DNA of 31,317 nucleotides. It comes from UBA7657 sp049653045. GTDB taxonomy: Bacteria; Pseudomonadota; Alphaproteobacteria; Micavibrionales; Micavibrionaceae. A model generated the notes under the pieces. It ran no database searches and had not been told where the DNA came from. It saw nothing but the letters and a program-made list of their open reading frames with translations. Both the position numbers and the translations under genes were made by a program. Positions 1 to 6,772 of this stretch are shown one piece after another. Where the stretch lies: NCBI GenBank assembly GCA_049653045.1, contig JBASFN010000209.1, forward strand, positions 1-31,317, given 5' to 3'. Within the stretch, counting starts at the first letter, position 1. Each line of letters opens with the position of its first letter.

Positions 1-1218
1 AATGCCGGAACAGTTGCCGCCAGCCTCAACGCCGCGGACGACACCATTCATAATTGTTTCAGGAGAAAGAATGGGATTGGTAAGATTTTTGTCCCTGAAC
101 AGTTTAAATTTATTGTCATTCTGAGCCGCAGGCGAAGAATCCCGCGGGGATCCTTCGCTATGCTCAGGATGACAGGGAAGAACAGGGGCAAGGCAAAATC
201 CATAGCGGTTAATGACGGGTTTTGCACCCTTGCCAAATCCCATGCAGTCGCGGTTAACGCCCACAATGCCCGTGATTGCGCCGCCGAACGGGTCTAACGC
301 CGACGGGGAATTGTGAGTCTCAACCTTGTCGGTAATCAGGTAATCGTCGTCGAATGTAATCGCCCCGGCATTGTCCGAGAAAACGGAAACGCAGAAATCC
401 TTGTCCCCGCGCTTCTCGCGGATTTCCTTCGTGGCACGTTTAATATAATGGCGGTAAAGCCCGTCTTTAACGTCATCAATCGGTGAAGCAAAGATTGTAT
501 GTTTGCAATGCTCTGACCATGTTTGCGCCAGTGTCTCAAGTTCAATATCGGTGGCGGGGCGACCTTCGGCTTTAAAATAATCGCGGATGGCTTTGATATA
601 CAGGAGTGATAAGCCCAAGGGGCCGCGCCGTGACCCATCCGGATTTTGAATGCCATCGCGTCCGATTTTTTCGAGTTCCGAGTCAGGCACATCAAGATTG
701 ACGCGATCCGCCGCCGTGCCCTGGTTATTCAGGTGGACTTTCGGAACGACAGAATCCATCCCACCATCTTTTTTGAAGGTGGATGCGTCCTTTATATGGA
801 CGCGCTGGATGAGTTTGTTGGAGAGGGTGGTGGCAAGATCTTCAATGTCGGTCTTTGATAAGGCTCCTTTTATCAAATAAAGGCGGGAGGAGCACGCCTC
901 ATTATCTTCATCAGGGTCAATCAGGTTCAACAGTTCAGTAACCGTATGCCCGATATTGTCAGTGACGCCTGGCAAAAACCCGATTTCCAGTGCCCAGTCA
1001 AAATCTATTTTGTAGTTGCTGGAACCTACCGAAACGGTTTGTGTTACGGGATTGGCAACGCTTTGTATGAAGTCCGGGGTTAAAATGTCAGGATTCTCGG
1101 ATGTATAAACATCCACTATGCGCACAGAGGTCACCTTGCCCATGGATTCGAGCGTTTTTTGAATCTGAAGGCTCCGTCCGTCTTCTTTATGGGCTAGAAC
1201 TTCAATTCGATAGGGCAT
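1..1218 (-). CDS. purL: Phosphoribosylformylglycinamidine synthase, PurS-PurL fusion type (N-terminal part, runs off left edge)
   Basis: An open frame of 406 codons starts at ATG 1218 and reaches the left edge without a stop. FGAM synthase makes formylglycinamidine ribotide from FGAR, glutamine and ATP in purine synthesis. Visible signs: a PurS-like opening (MPYRIEVLAHKEDGRSLQIQ), then LEIGFLPGVTDNIGHTV, the PurL signature ETLAQTWSEHCKH near residues 230-243, and the ATP/Mg segment DKVETHNSPSALDPFGGAI followed by GIVGVNRDCMGFG. The visible end, GVEAGGNCSGI, also fits PurL. Most alphaproteobacteria encode PurS, PurQ and PurL separately, so a PurS-like start fused to PurL is unusual for the group (family knowledge plus inference). 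Residues 349-368 are encoded by a palindromic repeat that splits a conserved region. An in-frame TAA lies upstream of the ATG; the only purine-rich stretch (GAGGAA) is about 20 nt from it. Transcribed divergently from nuoG. Confidence 0.9.
   Translation of the reverse strand, partial: MPYRIEVLAHKEDGRSLQIQKTLESMGKVTSVRIVDVYTSENPDILTPDFIQSVANPVTQTVSVGSSNYKIDFDWALEIGFLPGVTDNIGHTVTELLNLIDPDEDNEACSSRLYLIKGALSKTDIEDLATTLSNKLIQRVHIKDASTFKKDGGMDSVVPKVHLNNQGTAADRVNLDVPDSELEKIGRDGIQNPDGSRRGPLGLSLLYIKAIRDYFKAEGRPATDIELETLAQTWSEHCKHTIFASPIDDVKDGLYRHYIKRATKEIREKRGDKDFCVSVFSDNAGAITFDDDYLITDKVETHNSPSALDPFGGAITGIVGVNRDCMGFGKGAKPVINRYGFCLAPVLPCHPEHSEGSPRDSSPAAQNDNKFKLFRDKNLTNPILSPETIMNGVVRGVEAGGNCSGI
114..174. 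repeat. 61-bp palindromic repeat inserted in frame in purL
   Basis: The two halves form an imperfect inverted repeat: outer arms TGTCATTCTGAGC and GCTCAGGATGACA, inner arms GCGAAGAATCC and GGATCCTTCGC, around a CG-rich centre. On the purL strand it is read without a stop as CHPEHSEGSPRDSSPAAQND. This matches the widespread CHPE.SEG-type dispersed palindrome seen in many bacterial genomes, and it resembles Rickettsia palindromic elements in lying inside a protein gene while keeping the frame. Flanking PurL sequence is collinear with the family on both sides, which supports insertion. Only this copy was seen in the window. Confidence 0.85.
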
Positions 1219-1255
1219 ATATTGATTTCCGGTGTTGATATTCCTCGCGCCGGGG

Positions 1256-1284
1256 ATTAAACAGTAAAACGAACGATACTTCAA
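1256..1284 (-). promoter_or_regulatory. Candidate sigma-70-type promoter for purL
   Basis: Read on the minus strand, TTGAAG (1279-1284) and TTTAAT (1256-1261) are separated by 17 bp and lie about 38 bp upstream of the purL ATG. This is a reasonable but not strong match to -35/-10 boxes. The 87-bp divergent gap 1219-1305 must also hold whatever drives nuoG. No comparably clear plus-strand promoter was found there, and nuoG lacks an obvious Shine-Dalgarno. Confidence 0.35.
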
Positions 1285-1305
1285 TAACATAATGTAAACA
1301 GCCCC

Positions 1306-3372
1306 ATGCCCAAGCTCACGATCAACGGTCTCGAAGTCGAAGTCGAAAAAGGTACCAGCATTTTGCAGGCCGCCGAACAGGTGGGGATTGAAATTCCCCG
1401 CTTTTGCTACCACGACAAGCTTTCTGTCCCCGCCAACTGTCGGATGTGCCTGGTTCAGGTCGAGGGCGGGCCGCCCAAGCCTGTGGCGTCTTGCGCCATG
1501 GCTTGCGGCGATAATATGGTCGTTCATACAGAATCCGAGATGGTGAAAAAGGCTCGCAAGGGCGTGATGGAGATGATGCTCATCAATCACCCCCTCGATT
1601 GCCCGATCTGTGATCAGGGCGGGGAGTGCGATTTGCAGGATCAAGCCGTGGCCTATGGCTTCGACCGCTCGCGCTTTTATGAGAACAAGCGCGCTGTGCC
1701 GGATAAGGAATTGGGCCCCCTGATTAAAACCGTGATGACGCGGTGCATTAACTGTACGCGTTGTGTTCGTTTTGCCGAGGAAATAGCCGGAACACCCGTC
1801 CTCGGGCAATTCCATCGTGGCGAAGATGCCGAAATCGGCACATTCATCGACCAGTTGGTCAAAACCGAATTGTCGGGAAATTTAATTGATGTGTGTCCCG
1901 TGGGGGCTTTGACGTCTAAGCCTTATGCGTTCAAGGCGCGGGCGTGGGAGCTTCGGAAAACTGAGACGATTGACGTGCATGATGCGCTCGGCGCAAATAT
2001 CCGCGTCGATGTGCGCGGGCGCGAGGTCATGCGTATTTTGCCGCGCCTAAACGAAGATATTAACGAGGAATGGATTGATGATAGGACGCGCTTTTCCTGC
2101 GACGGCCTCAGCCAAGGTCGCCTCGACCGCCCGTGGATCCGTGACCAGAAAAGCGGAAAATTACAGGAGGCAACGTGGGAGGAGGCGTTTGCTTATATCG
2201 CCACGCGGATGCAAGGGATCCGGGGCGTTGAGAGCGCCGGACTTGTGGGCGATTTGGCCGATCTTGAATCGATTGTCGCGCTTAAAGATGTACTGTCTTA
2301 TCTCGGGTCTTCGCATATGGATTGCCGGACGGACGGTGCGCTGTTCGATACGTCGGAGCGCGCAGGGTATTTATTCAATTCGACCATAACCGGGATTGAA
2401 CAGGCCGATGCGCTGCTTCTCGTTGGTGTCAATCCGCGCACGGAAGGCGCGCTGGTCAATGCCCGCATTCGCAAGGCATGGATGGAGAAGGGGCTGAAGA
2501 TTTCCCTCGTCGGGCCGGAAGTAGACCTGACCTATCCGTATTTCCACGCGGGGGAAAGTCTGGCTGATCTTGAAAAAATGGTTACGGAGTATGCGGGTAA
2601 GGTCAAGGCCGAGCGGCCAATGATGATCGTTGGCTCTGGCGTATTCCAGCGCAAGGACGGTATGGCCATTCACGAAATGCTCCATGATGCCGCCAAAAAA
2701 CTCGGTGTCGTGAAGGAGGGATGGAACGGATTTAATATCCTGCACCGCGCCGCCTCCCGCGTCGGCGCATTAGAGGTCGGCTTTGTGCCGCATAAAAAAG
2801 GCAAGGATTTTGCCGAGATTCTTGAGGGTACGCGCAATGGCACGATCCGGGCACTGTATTTGCTCGGCGTTGATGAGTTTGACGCAAGGGCTGAAATAGG
2901 CTGGCAGACCTTTGTGATGTATCAGGGTCACCATGGCGATCACGGAGCTAGCAGGGCGGATGTTGTGCTGCCCGGCGCGGCCTACACGGAAAAAGATGGA
3001 ATTTACGTCAACACCGAAGGCCGCCCGCAACTGGCCAAGCGTGCCGCAACCCCGCCCGGCGAGGCGCGGGAGGACTGGAAAATCCTGCGCGCTCTGTCGC
3101 CCTATATAGGTGTAAAACTTCCATACGATACGCCCGTCCAACTCCGTCAGCGCATCGCGCAGGAATGGCCGCATCTTGTTGATTTTGATGTCATCAAACC
3201 CGCCAATCCTGCGGCTTTTGGCGAAAAGGGCAAGATGGGTAAGGAAAATTTGACCCTCCCGGTCAAAAATTTCTACCTCGCCAACGCTATCTGCCGTGCC
3301 TCAAAAACCATGCGAGAATGTTCGGTGACTTTGCTAGACAACAAACAGGAACTGGCTGAGGCGGCGGAGTGA
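1306..3372 (+). CDS. nuoG: NADH-quinone oxidoreductase subunit G (NuoG, 75-kDa subunit)
   Basis: Iron-sulfur subunit of the peripheral arm of respiratory complex I; it passes electrons from the NADH site toward quinone. The 688-aa length fits the mitochondrial/alphaproteobacterial form. Visible ligands: C34, C45, C48 and C63 for the N-terminal [2Fe-2S] cluster; H95, C99, C102 and C108 for the His-Cys3 cluster; C147, C150, C153 and C197 for a [4Fe-4S] cluster. The rest is a molybdopterin-oxidoreductase-like domain that has lost cofactor binding in this family. No extra N7-cluster motif was seen. It is the first nuo gene here: purL, not nuoF, lies upstream, so nuoA-F must be elsewhere. The next gene starts within its stop codon (GTGA overlap), so translation is probably coupled. 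No clear Shine-Dalgarno precedes the ATG. Confidence 0.97.
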   Translation: MPKLTINGLEVEVEKGTSILQAAEQVGIEIPRFCYHDKLSVPANCRMCLVQVEGGPPKPVASCAMACGDNMVVHTESEMVKKARKGVMEMMLINHPLDCPICDQGGECDLQDQAVAYGFDRSRFYENKRAVPDKELGPLIKTVMTRCINCTRCVRFAEEIAGTPVLGQFHRGEDAEIGTFIDQLVKTELSGNLIDVCPVGALTSKPYAFKARAWELRKTETIDVHDALGANIRVDVRGREVMRILPRLNEDINEEWIDDRTRFSCDGLSQGRLDRPWIRDQKSGKLQEATWEEAFAYIATRMQGIRGVESAGLVGDLADLESIVALKDVLSYLGSSHMDCRTDGALFDTSERAGYLFNSTITGIEQADALLLVGVNPRTEGALVNARIRKAWMEKGLKISLVGPEVDLTYPYFHAGESLADLEKMVTEYAGKVKAERPMMIVGSGVFQRKDGMAIHEMLHDAAKKLGVVKEGWNGFNILHRAASRVGALEVGFVPHKKGKDFAEILEGTRNGTIRALYLLGVDEFDARAEIGWQTFVMYQGHHGDHGASRADVVLPGAAYTEKDGIYVNTEGRPQLAKRAATPPGEAREDWKILRALSPYIGVKLPYDTPVQLRQRIAQEWPHLVDFDVIKPANPAAFGEKGKMGKENLTLPVKNFYLANAICRASKTMRECSVTLLDNKQELAEAAE

Positions 3373-3773
3373 ACGGCGTTCTGTCAAAATTCGATTTCAG
3401 ATCCATCGTGATCGGGGCTTTTGTTGGCATCGGCCTTGATGTTTTTGGGGCGGTCATTGCCGCCGTTGTTTCCATTTTTGCGGGGGGATCGAGCGAAAGC
3501 CCTGCCTTTGCCGCATTTGTGCATATTTCCTCGGTCATGGTGTCTTCGCTCAGCTCGATCATCGCCGGTTTTGTGACGGCGCGGATTGCGCGGACGCATC
3601 CCCTTTTAAATTGCGTGGGGACGGGGGTTTTTGGGATTTTTCTGAGTGTTGTTTTCTTGTCGCTGTCGGCAAACGGAGTCGGCATGGATAATGTTCCGGG
3701 GCTTTTCTTGACGCTGGTTCTGGTTTCCATCGGTGGGTTTGCGGCGACAAAAATGAAGGAATGGGGGCGATGA
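3369..3773 (+). CDS. Small integral membrane protein of unknown function
   Basis: Unrecognised 134-aa protein starting at GTG 3369, which overlaps the nuoG stop by 4 nt. About four hydrophobic segments are visible (roughly residues 10-35, 45-72, 78-98 and 105-127), with little loop sequence and a short basic tail (KMKEWGR). The composition (small residues, Ile, Val, Phe) suggests a compact inner-membrane protein. It lies between nuoG and the NTP pyrophosphohydrolase gene, overlapping both by 4 nt, so all three are probably translated as a coupled unit. A complex I role is possible from position only; no motif supports it. The reading frame is well supported by both overlaps and the hydrophobic pattern. 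Confidence 0.75.
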   Translation: MNGVLSKFDFRSIVIGAFVGIGLDVFGAVIAAVVSIFAGGSSESPAFAAFVHISSVMVSSLSSIIAGFVTARIARTHPLLNCVGTGVFGIFLSVVFLSLSANGVGMDNVPGLFLTLVLVSIGGFAATKMKEWGR

Positions 3774-4162
3774 AACGATCCACGCTTGAACAAGTCCGCG
3801 AATTCCATGAAACCTATGGCCTGCCTGTTGAGGACAGACCCAATATTGCCGATCCAAAAACCAATGACCTGCGGATCAATTTAATCGCCGAGGAACTGGA
3901 AGAATTGCAGGAAGCCCTTAAGAACGGCGACATTGTCGAAACGCTCGATGCCCTGATCGACCTGCAATATGTGCTGGACGGGGCGTTTTTATCGTTCGGC
4001 CTCCATGATGTGAAAGAGGCCGCCTTTGCCGAGGTTCACCGCTCGAACATGTCCAAGCTGGGCGAGGACGGCAAGCCCATCCGCCGCGAATCCGACGGAA
4101 AGGTCTTGAAAGGCCCCAATTATTTCGTCCCTAATATGGCGCGGTTTATTAAGGCCGCCTAA
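3770..4162 (+). CDS. MazG/PRA-PH-like nucleoside triphosphate pyrophosphohydrolase
   Basis: 130-aa all-alpha NTP-PPase superfamily protein, phosphoribosyl-ATP pyrophosphohydrolase-like (PF01503 type). Members hydrolyse (d)NTPs to monophosphates and often serve in nucleotide house-cleaning; the substrate cannot be told here. The sequence shows the family layout: VREFHETYGLPVEDRP near the start, the Mg-binding EELEELQEAL helix, then ETLDALIDLQYVLDG, and the C-terminal EVHRSNMSKLGEDGKP with GKVLKGPNYFVP. Start: ATG 3770 overlaps the upstream stop as ATGA and has a GGAATGGGGG stretch before it. An upstream in-frame ATG at 3761 would add three residues and is less likely. Similar proteins are common in phages and accessory regions. 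Its location inside a nuo operon is unusual. Confidence 0.85.
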   Translation: MKRSTLEQVREFHETYGLPVEDRPNIADPKTNDLRINLIAEELEELQEALKNGDIVETLDALIDLQYVLDGAFLSFGLHDVKEAAFAEVHRSNMSKLGEDGKPIRRESDGKVLKGPNYFVPNMARFIKAA

Positions 4163-4191
4163 AGCCCCCAATATTCCCATAATTTCAAAAA

Positions 4192-4206
4192 TTAACTTTT
4201 TGTTAA
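4192..4206. promoter_or_regulatory. Candidate CtrA binding site (TTAA-N7-TTAA)
   Basis: TTAACTTTTTGTTAA matches the full CtrA half-site spacing TTAA-N7-TTAA and is also a perfect inverted repeat (TTAAC/GTTAA). It lies 65-79 bp upstream of the ATG of the CHAP-like hydrolase gene, in the only sizeable gap before that gene. CtrA is the alphaproteobacterial cell-cycle and motility response regulator. Calling the site functional is inference, since AT-rich matches also occur by chance. Confidence 0.45.
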
Positions 4207-4270
4207 TGTCCTGAATTTACAATGATCCTGCGATATTTGCGGTAAGCAAAGGCGAAACGCAGCAGGGAAA

Positions 4271-5113
4271 ATGGCCTACAACATAGAAAATAAAACAGGC
4301 GATCAGATATTGGCGAAGGCCAATGATATTGCTGCGCACGATAATGCGGGCAGAAGTGCGGGCGGAGAGAAGCCCACGACATATTGTGGGCGCGGTGTTC
4401 ATAACGTCCTGTATGGGCTGGGGCTGATTGACAAGAGTGATAGCGGCGACGGCCATATGTGGAAAGGCATTCTGGAGAATAAGGTAAAGGATGATAATAG
4501 CGGGTGGAAGAGGGTAACGGTAGGAACGGACGGGAAGCCGATAACGCCTGAAAATGCCCCACCTGGCACAGTATTGGTCTATGACCGCGACCCGCCGGGG
4601 AAACGCCACGGCAATGGCGGGAGTATGCACGGTCACGTCGAGATGGTGACAGAGGTTAATGGACAGACAAAATATCTATCCTTTGATCCTTTGAATAATC
4701 CGGGTGGAACCGTAAGGCGAAATTTCGTCGGTGCTTATGTGCATGAGGATATAGAAAAGAAATGCAGGCAAGGCGCGCCGCAAACCCAAACCGCCCTGAC
4801 AATGGACGAACATATAGATGAAGCAATAAAAACCACAAATAACGAACCAAAATCCGCCAGCCATTATTTTGCCGCCGCCGACAAGCTTAGGGAAATGGGG
4901 GGAGAACCGCCGCTGGCATCAGTATTCAAAGATAACGCAACCCTGACGTCACAAAACTTTTTTGCATCCATGTTGAACAGCTTTTTAGGGCCGCTTCTCA
5001 GTTTCTTAGGCGTTAAACTGGATGATATTCCGTCTACCCCCGGCGGTCAGGATCAGGAAACACAAGTCGCACAGGCTCCGTCTGCATCGCTGAAATTCGG
5101 CGCAAACTCCTGA
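4271..5113 (+). CDS. CHAP/NlpC-like cysteine hydrolase, putative peptidoglycan amidase or peptidase
   Basis: 280-aa protein with a papain-like amidase layout: candidate nucleophile C39 in TTYCGRGVHNVL, a GDGHMWKGIL motif near 59-68, APPGTVLVYDRD near 96-106, and candidate catalytic histidines H120/H122 in MHGHVEMV. This pattern (YC..GV / PPGxVxVY / GHVEMV) is typical of CHAP and related cell-wall hydrolases, some of which are phage lysins or type VI amidase effectors. There is no signal peptide, so export, if any, must use a holin, a dedicated secretion system or lysis. The C-terminal third is different: a charged linker, a hydrophobic stretch FFASMLNSFLGPLLSFLGVKL at about 230-250, and a low-complexity tail. 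It has its own 108-bp upstream gap with a CtrA-like site and is probably transcribed separately from nuoG. Substrate and role are unknown. Confidence 0.65.
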   Translation: MAYNIENKTGDQILAKANDIAAHDNAGRSAGGEKPTTYCGRGVHNVLYGLGLIDKSDSGDGHMWKGILENKVKDDNSGWKRVTVGTDGKPITPENAPPGTVLVYDRDPPGKRHGNGGSMHGHVEMVTEVNGQTKYLSFDPLNNPGGTVRRNFVGAYVHEDIEKKCRQGAPQTQTALTMDEHIDEAIKTTNNEPKSASHYFAAADKLREMGGEPPLASVFKDNATLTSQNFFASMLNSFLGPLLSFLGVKLDDIPSTPGGQDQETQVAQAPSASLKFGANS

Positions 5114-5168
5114 ATTTTTTTAGTCCTCCCCTTCACATCGCCCCGCAGAAGTGTTTTTATGTCCGGGC

Positions 5169-6179
5169 ATGATGGAACTCTGGCAAGTATATGGGCTTTG
5201 GACGGCGTGGACGCTTTTATACGTCCTGTTGATTGTCGTCGGCGTTCTGGTAGCTGTGGCCTACCTGACCTATGCCGAGCGTAAGGTCATGGGCGGCATG
5301 CAGAAACGGCAGGGGCCGATTACCGTCGGACCGTTCGGGCTGCTCCAGCCGATCGCGGACGGCCTAAAATTATTCTCCAAGGAAACCATTATCCCCTCAC
5401 AATCCAGCAAGGTTGTTTTCCTTCTCGCGCCGATTTTATTGTTTGCGCTGTCGCTGGTGGCGTGGGCGGTGATTCCGTTCGACCGTGACTGGGTGCTGGC
5501 GAATATTAACGTGGGCATTCTGTACCTATTCGCCATTTCCTCGATGGGCGTCTATGGAATCATCATGGCCGGCTGGGCATCGAATTCGCGCTATGCGTTT
5601 CTGGGCGGCCTGCGCTCCGCGTCGCAGATGGTGTCTTATGAAGTTTCGATGGGGCTTATTATTGTGACGGTTTTGCTCTGCACAGGCTCGCTGAATTTAC
5701 AGGACATCGTCCTCGCACCGCGTCCGATCTGGATGCAGGTTTTGTTGTTCCCAATGTTCATCGTATTCCTGATTTCCATTTTGGCCGAGTGCAACCGCGC
5801 CCCGTTCGACCTGCCGGAGGGCGAATCGGAAATTACCGGCGGCTTCATGGTGGAATATTCGGCCATGGCGTTCGCCCTGTTTTTCCTCGGCGAATACGCG
5901 AATATGATTTTGATGAGCGCGATGGCGACCACCCTGTTCCTCGGCGGTTGGCTTCCCCCTTTCGGCATGTGGTTTCTGGGCTTTGTGCCGGGAATCATCT
6001 GGTTTGCCCTCAAAACCTGCGCCATTCTGTTCTTCTTCATCTGGGCGCGGGCGACCTTGCCGAGGTTTCGCTATGACCAGTTGATGCGGTTGGGGTGGAA
6101 AGTGTTCCTGCCCCTGACGCTGTTCTGGGTCGTCCTGACGGCGGGGATTCTACTGGCCTTTGATGCATTACCGGGGTAG
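5169..6179 (+). CDS. nuoH: NADH-quinone oxidoreductase subunit H (NuoH)
   Basis: Membrane subunit (ND1 homologue) linking the peripheral arm to the proton-pumping arm and forming part of the quinone cavity. About eight transmembrane segments are visible. Family motifs: YAERKVMGGMQKRQGP, GPFGLLQPIADGLKLFSKE, and the conserved acidic loop AECNRAPFDLPEGESEITGG. Start choice: ATG 5169 gives MMELWQVYGLW, 336 aa. An in-frame GTG at 5151 would add six residues (MFLCPG) that fit less well, and ATG 5172 is also possible. Shine-Dalgarno evidence does not settle it. It follows the CHAP gene after a short gap with no convincing terminator and runs directly into nuoI. Confidence 0.96.
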   Translation: MMELWQVYGLWTAWTLLYVLLIVVGVLVAVAYLTYAERKVMGGMQKRQGPITVGPFGLLQPIADGLKLFSKETIIPSQSSKVVFLLAPILLFALSLVAWAVIPFDRDWVLANINVGILYLFAISSMGVYGIIMAGWASNSRYAFLGGLRSASQMVSYEVSMGLIIVTVLLCTGSLNLQDIVLAPRPIWMQVLLFPMFIVFLISILAECNRAPFDLPEGESEITGGFMVEYSAMAFALFFLGEYANMILMSAMATTLFLGGWLPPFGMWFLGFVPGIIWFALKTCAILFFFIWARATLPRFRYDQLMRLGWKVFLPLTLFWVVLTAGILLAFDALPG

Positions 6180-6186
6180 GGGAACT

Positions 6187-6675
6187 ATGGCACTTGCAAA
6201 CATTGCACAATCGTTATTGCTTCAGGAAATCGTCAAAGGTTTTGCCCTGACGCTGAAATATATGTTTTTTGTGCCGAGGGTGACGATCAATTACCCGTAT
6301 GAAAAAGGCCCGATTTCGCCGCGCTTTCGAGGGGAGCACGCGCTGCGCCGGTATCCCAACGGCGAGGAACGCTGTATCGCCTGTAAACTGTGCGAGGCGA
6401 TCTGCCCCGCGCAGGCGATTACGATTGAGGCCGAGCCAAGGGCGGACGGATCGCGCCGCACCACCCGCTATGACATCGACATGACGAAGTGCATCTATTG
6501 CGGCCTGTGCGCCGAGGCTTGCCCAGTGGATGCCATCGTCGAAGGCCCGAATTTCGAGTTTGCCACCGAAACGCGGGAGGAGCTTTATTATAACAAAGAC
6601 CGCTTGCTGGCGAATGGCGACCGCTGGGAAGCCCAAATCGCCGCTAACCTTGCCGCCGATGCGCCGTATCGGTAA
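6187..6675 (+). CDS. nuoI: NADH-quinone oxidoreductase subunit I (NuoI)
   Basis: Ferredoxin-like subunit (TYKY/NDUFS8 homologue) carrying clusters N6a and N6b near the quinone site. 162 aa, the usual length. Two CxxCxxCxxxCP motifs are visible: C63, C66, C69 and C73, then C102, C105, C108 and C112. The N-terminal helix (GFALTLKYMFFVPRVTINYPYEKG) is the membrane-contacting part typical of the family. ATG 6187 is chosen because a GGGGAACT stretch lies just before it and the N terminus matches relatives. An upstream in-frame ATG at 6160 would overlap nuoH. A 97-bp gap (6676-6772) follows, the only such gap within the nuoH-N run. Confidence 0.97.
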   Translation: MALANIAQSLLLQEIVKGFALTLKYMFFVPRVTINYPYEKGPISPRFRGEHALRRYPNGEERCIACKLCEAICPAQAITIEAEPRADGSRRTTRYDIDMTKCIYCGLCAEACPVDAIVEGPNFEFATETREELYYNKDRLLANGDRWEAQIAANLAADAPYR

Positions 6676-6711
6676 AAACTTCCGTTAATAATTTTCATGG
6701 GCGGTCTTGCG

Positions 6712-6732
6712 CTAGTCTACTGAAAGGACTAG
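6712..6732 (+). other. Small inverted repeat in the nuoI-nuoJ gap
   Basis: CTAGTC (6712-6717) and GACTAG (6727-6732) form 6-bp arms around a 9-nt loop in the 97-bp gap before nuoJ. A second tiny inverted repeat (ATCAGCCTGAT) followed by a T-rich stretch lies just downstream. Neither looks like a strong terminator. They could be mRNA processing or stability elements, or chance. Confidence 0.25.
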
Positions 6733-6772
6733 AAAAGATCAGCCTGATATTTTTTATTAGAAGAACACTTCC

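Noticed and set aside
48..266. Minus-strand ORF of 72 aa containing ILSIAKDP-type sequence
   Set aside because: It is another frame of the purL region; the peptide is the familiar spurious translation of the same palindromic repeat. The purL frame is open across it and matches the family.
336..880. Several short ORFs on both strands at the left end
   Set aside because: All lie inside the continuous purL frame, which has clear family motifs; these have none.
3287..3808. 173-aa minus-strand ORF opposite the small membrane protein gene
   Set aside because: Composition is Pro/Thr/Lys-rich, as expected for the antisense of a hydrophobic protein. The plus-strand genes here are supported by stop/start overlaps.
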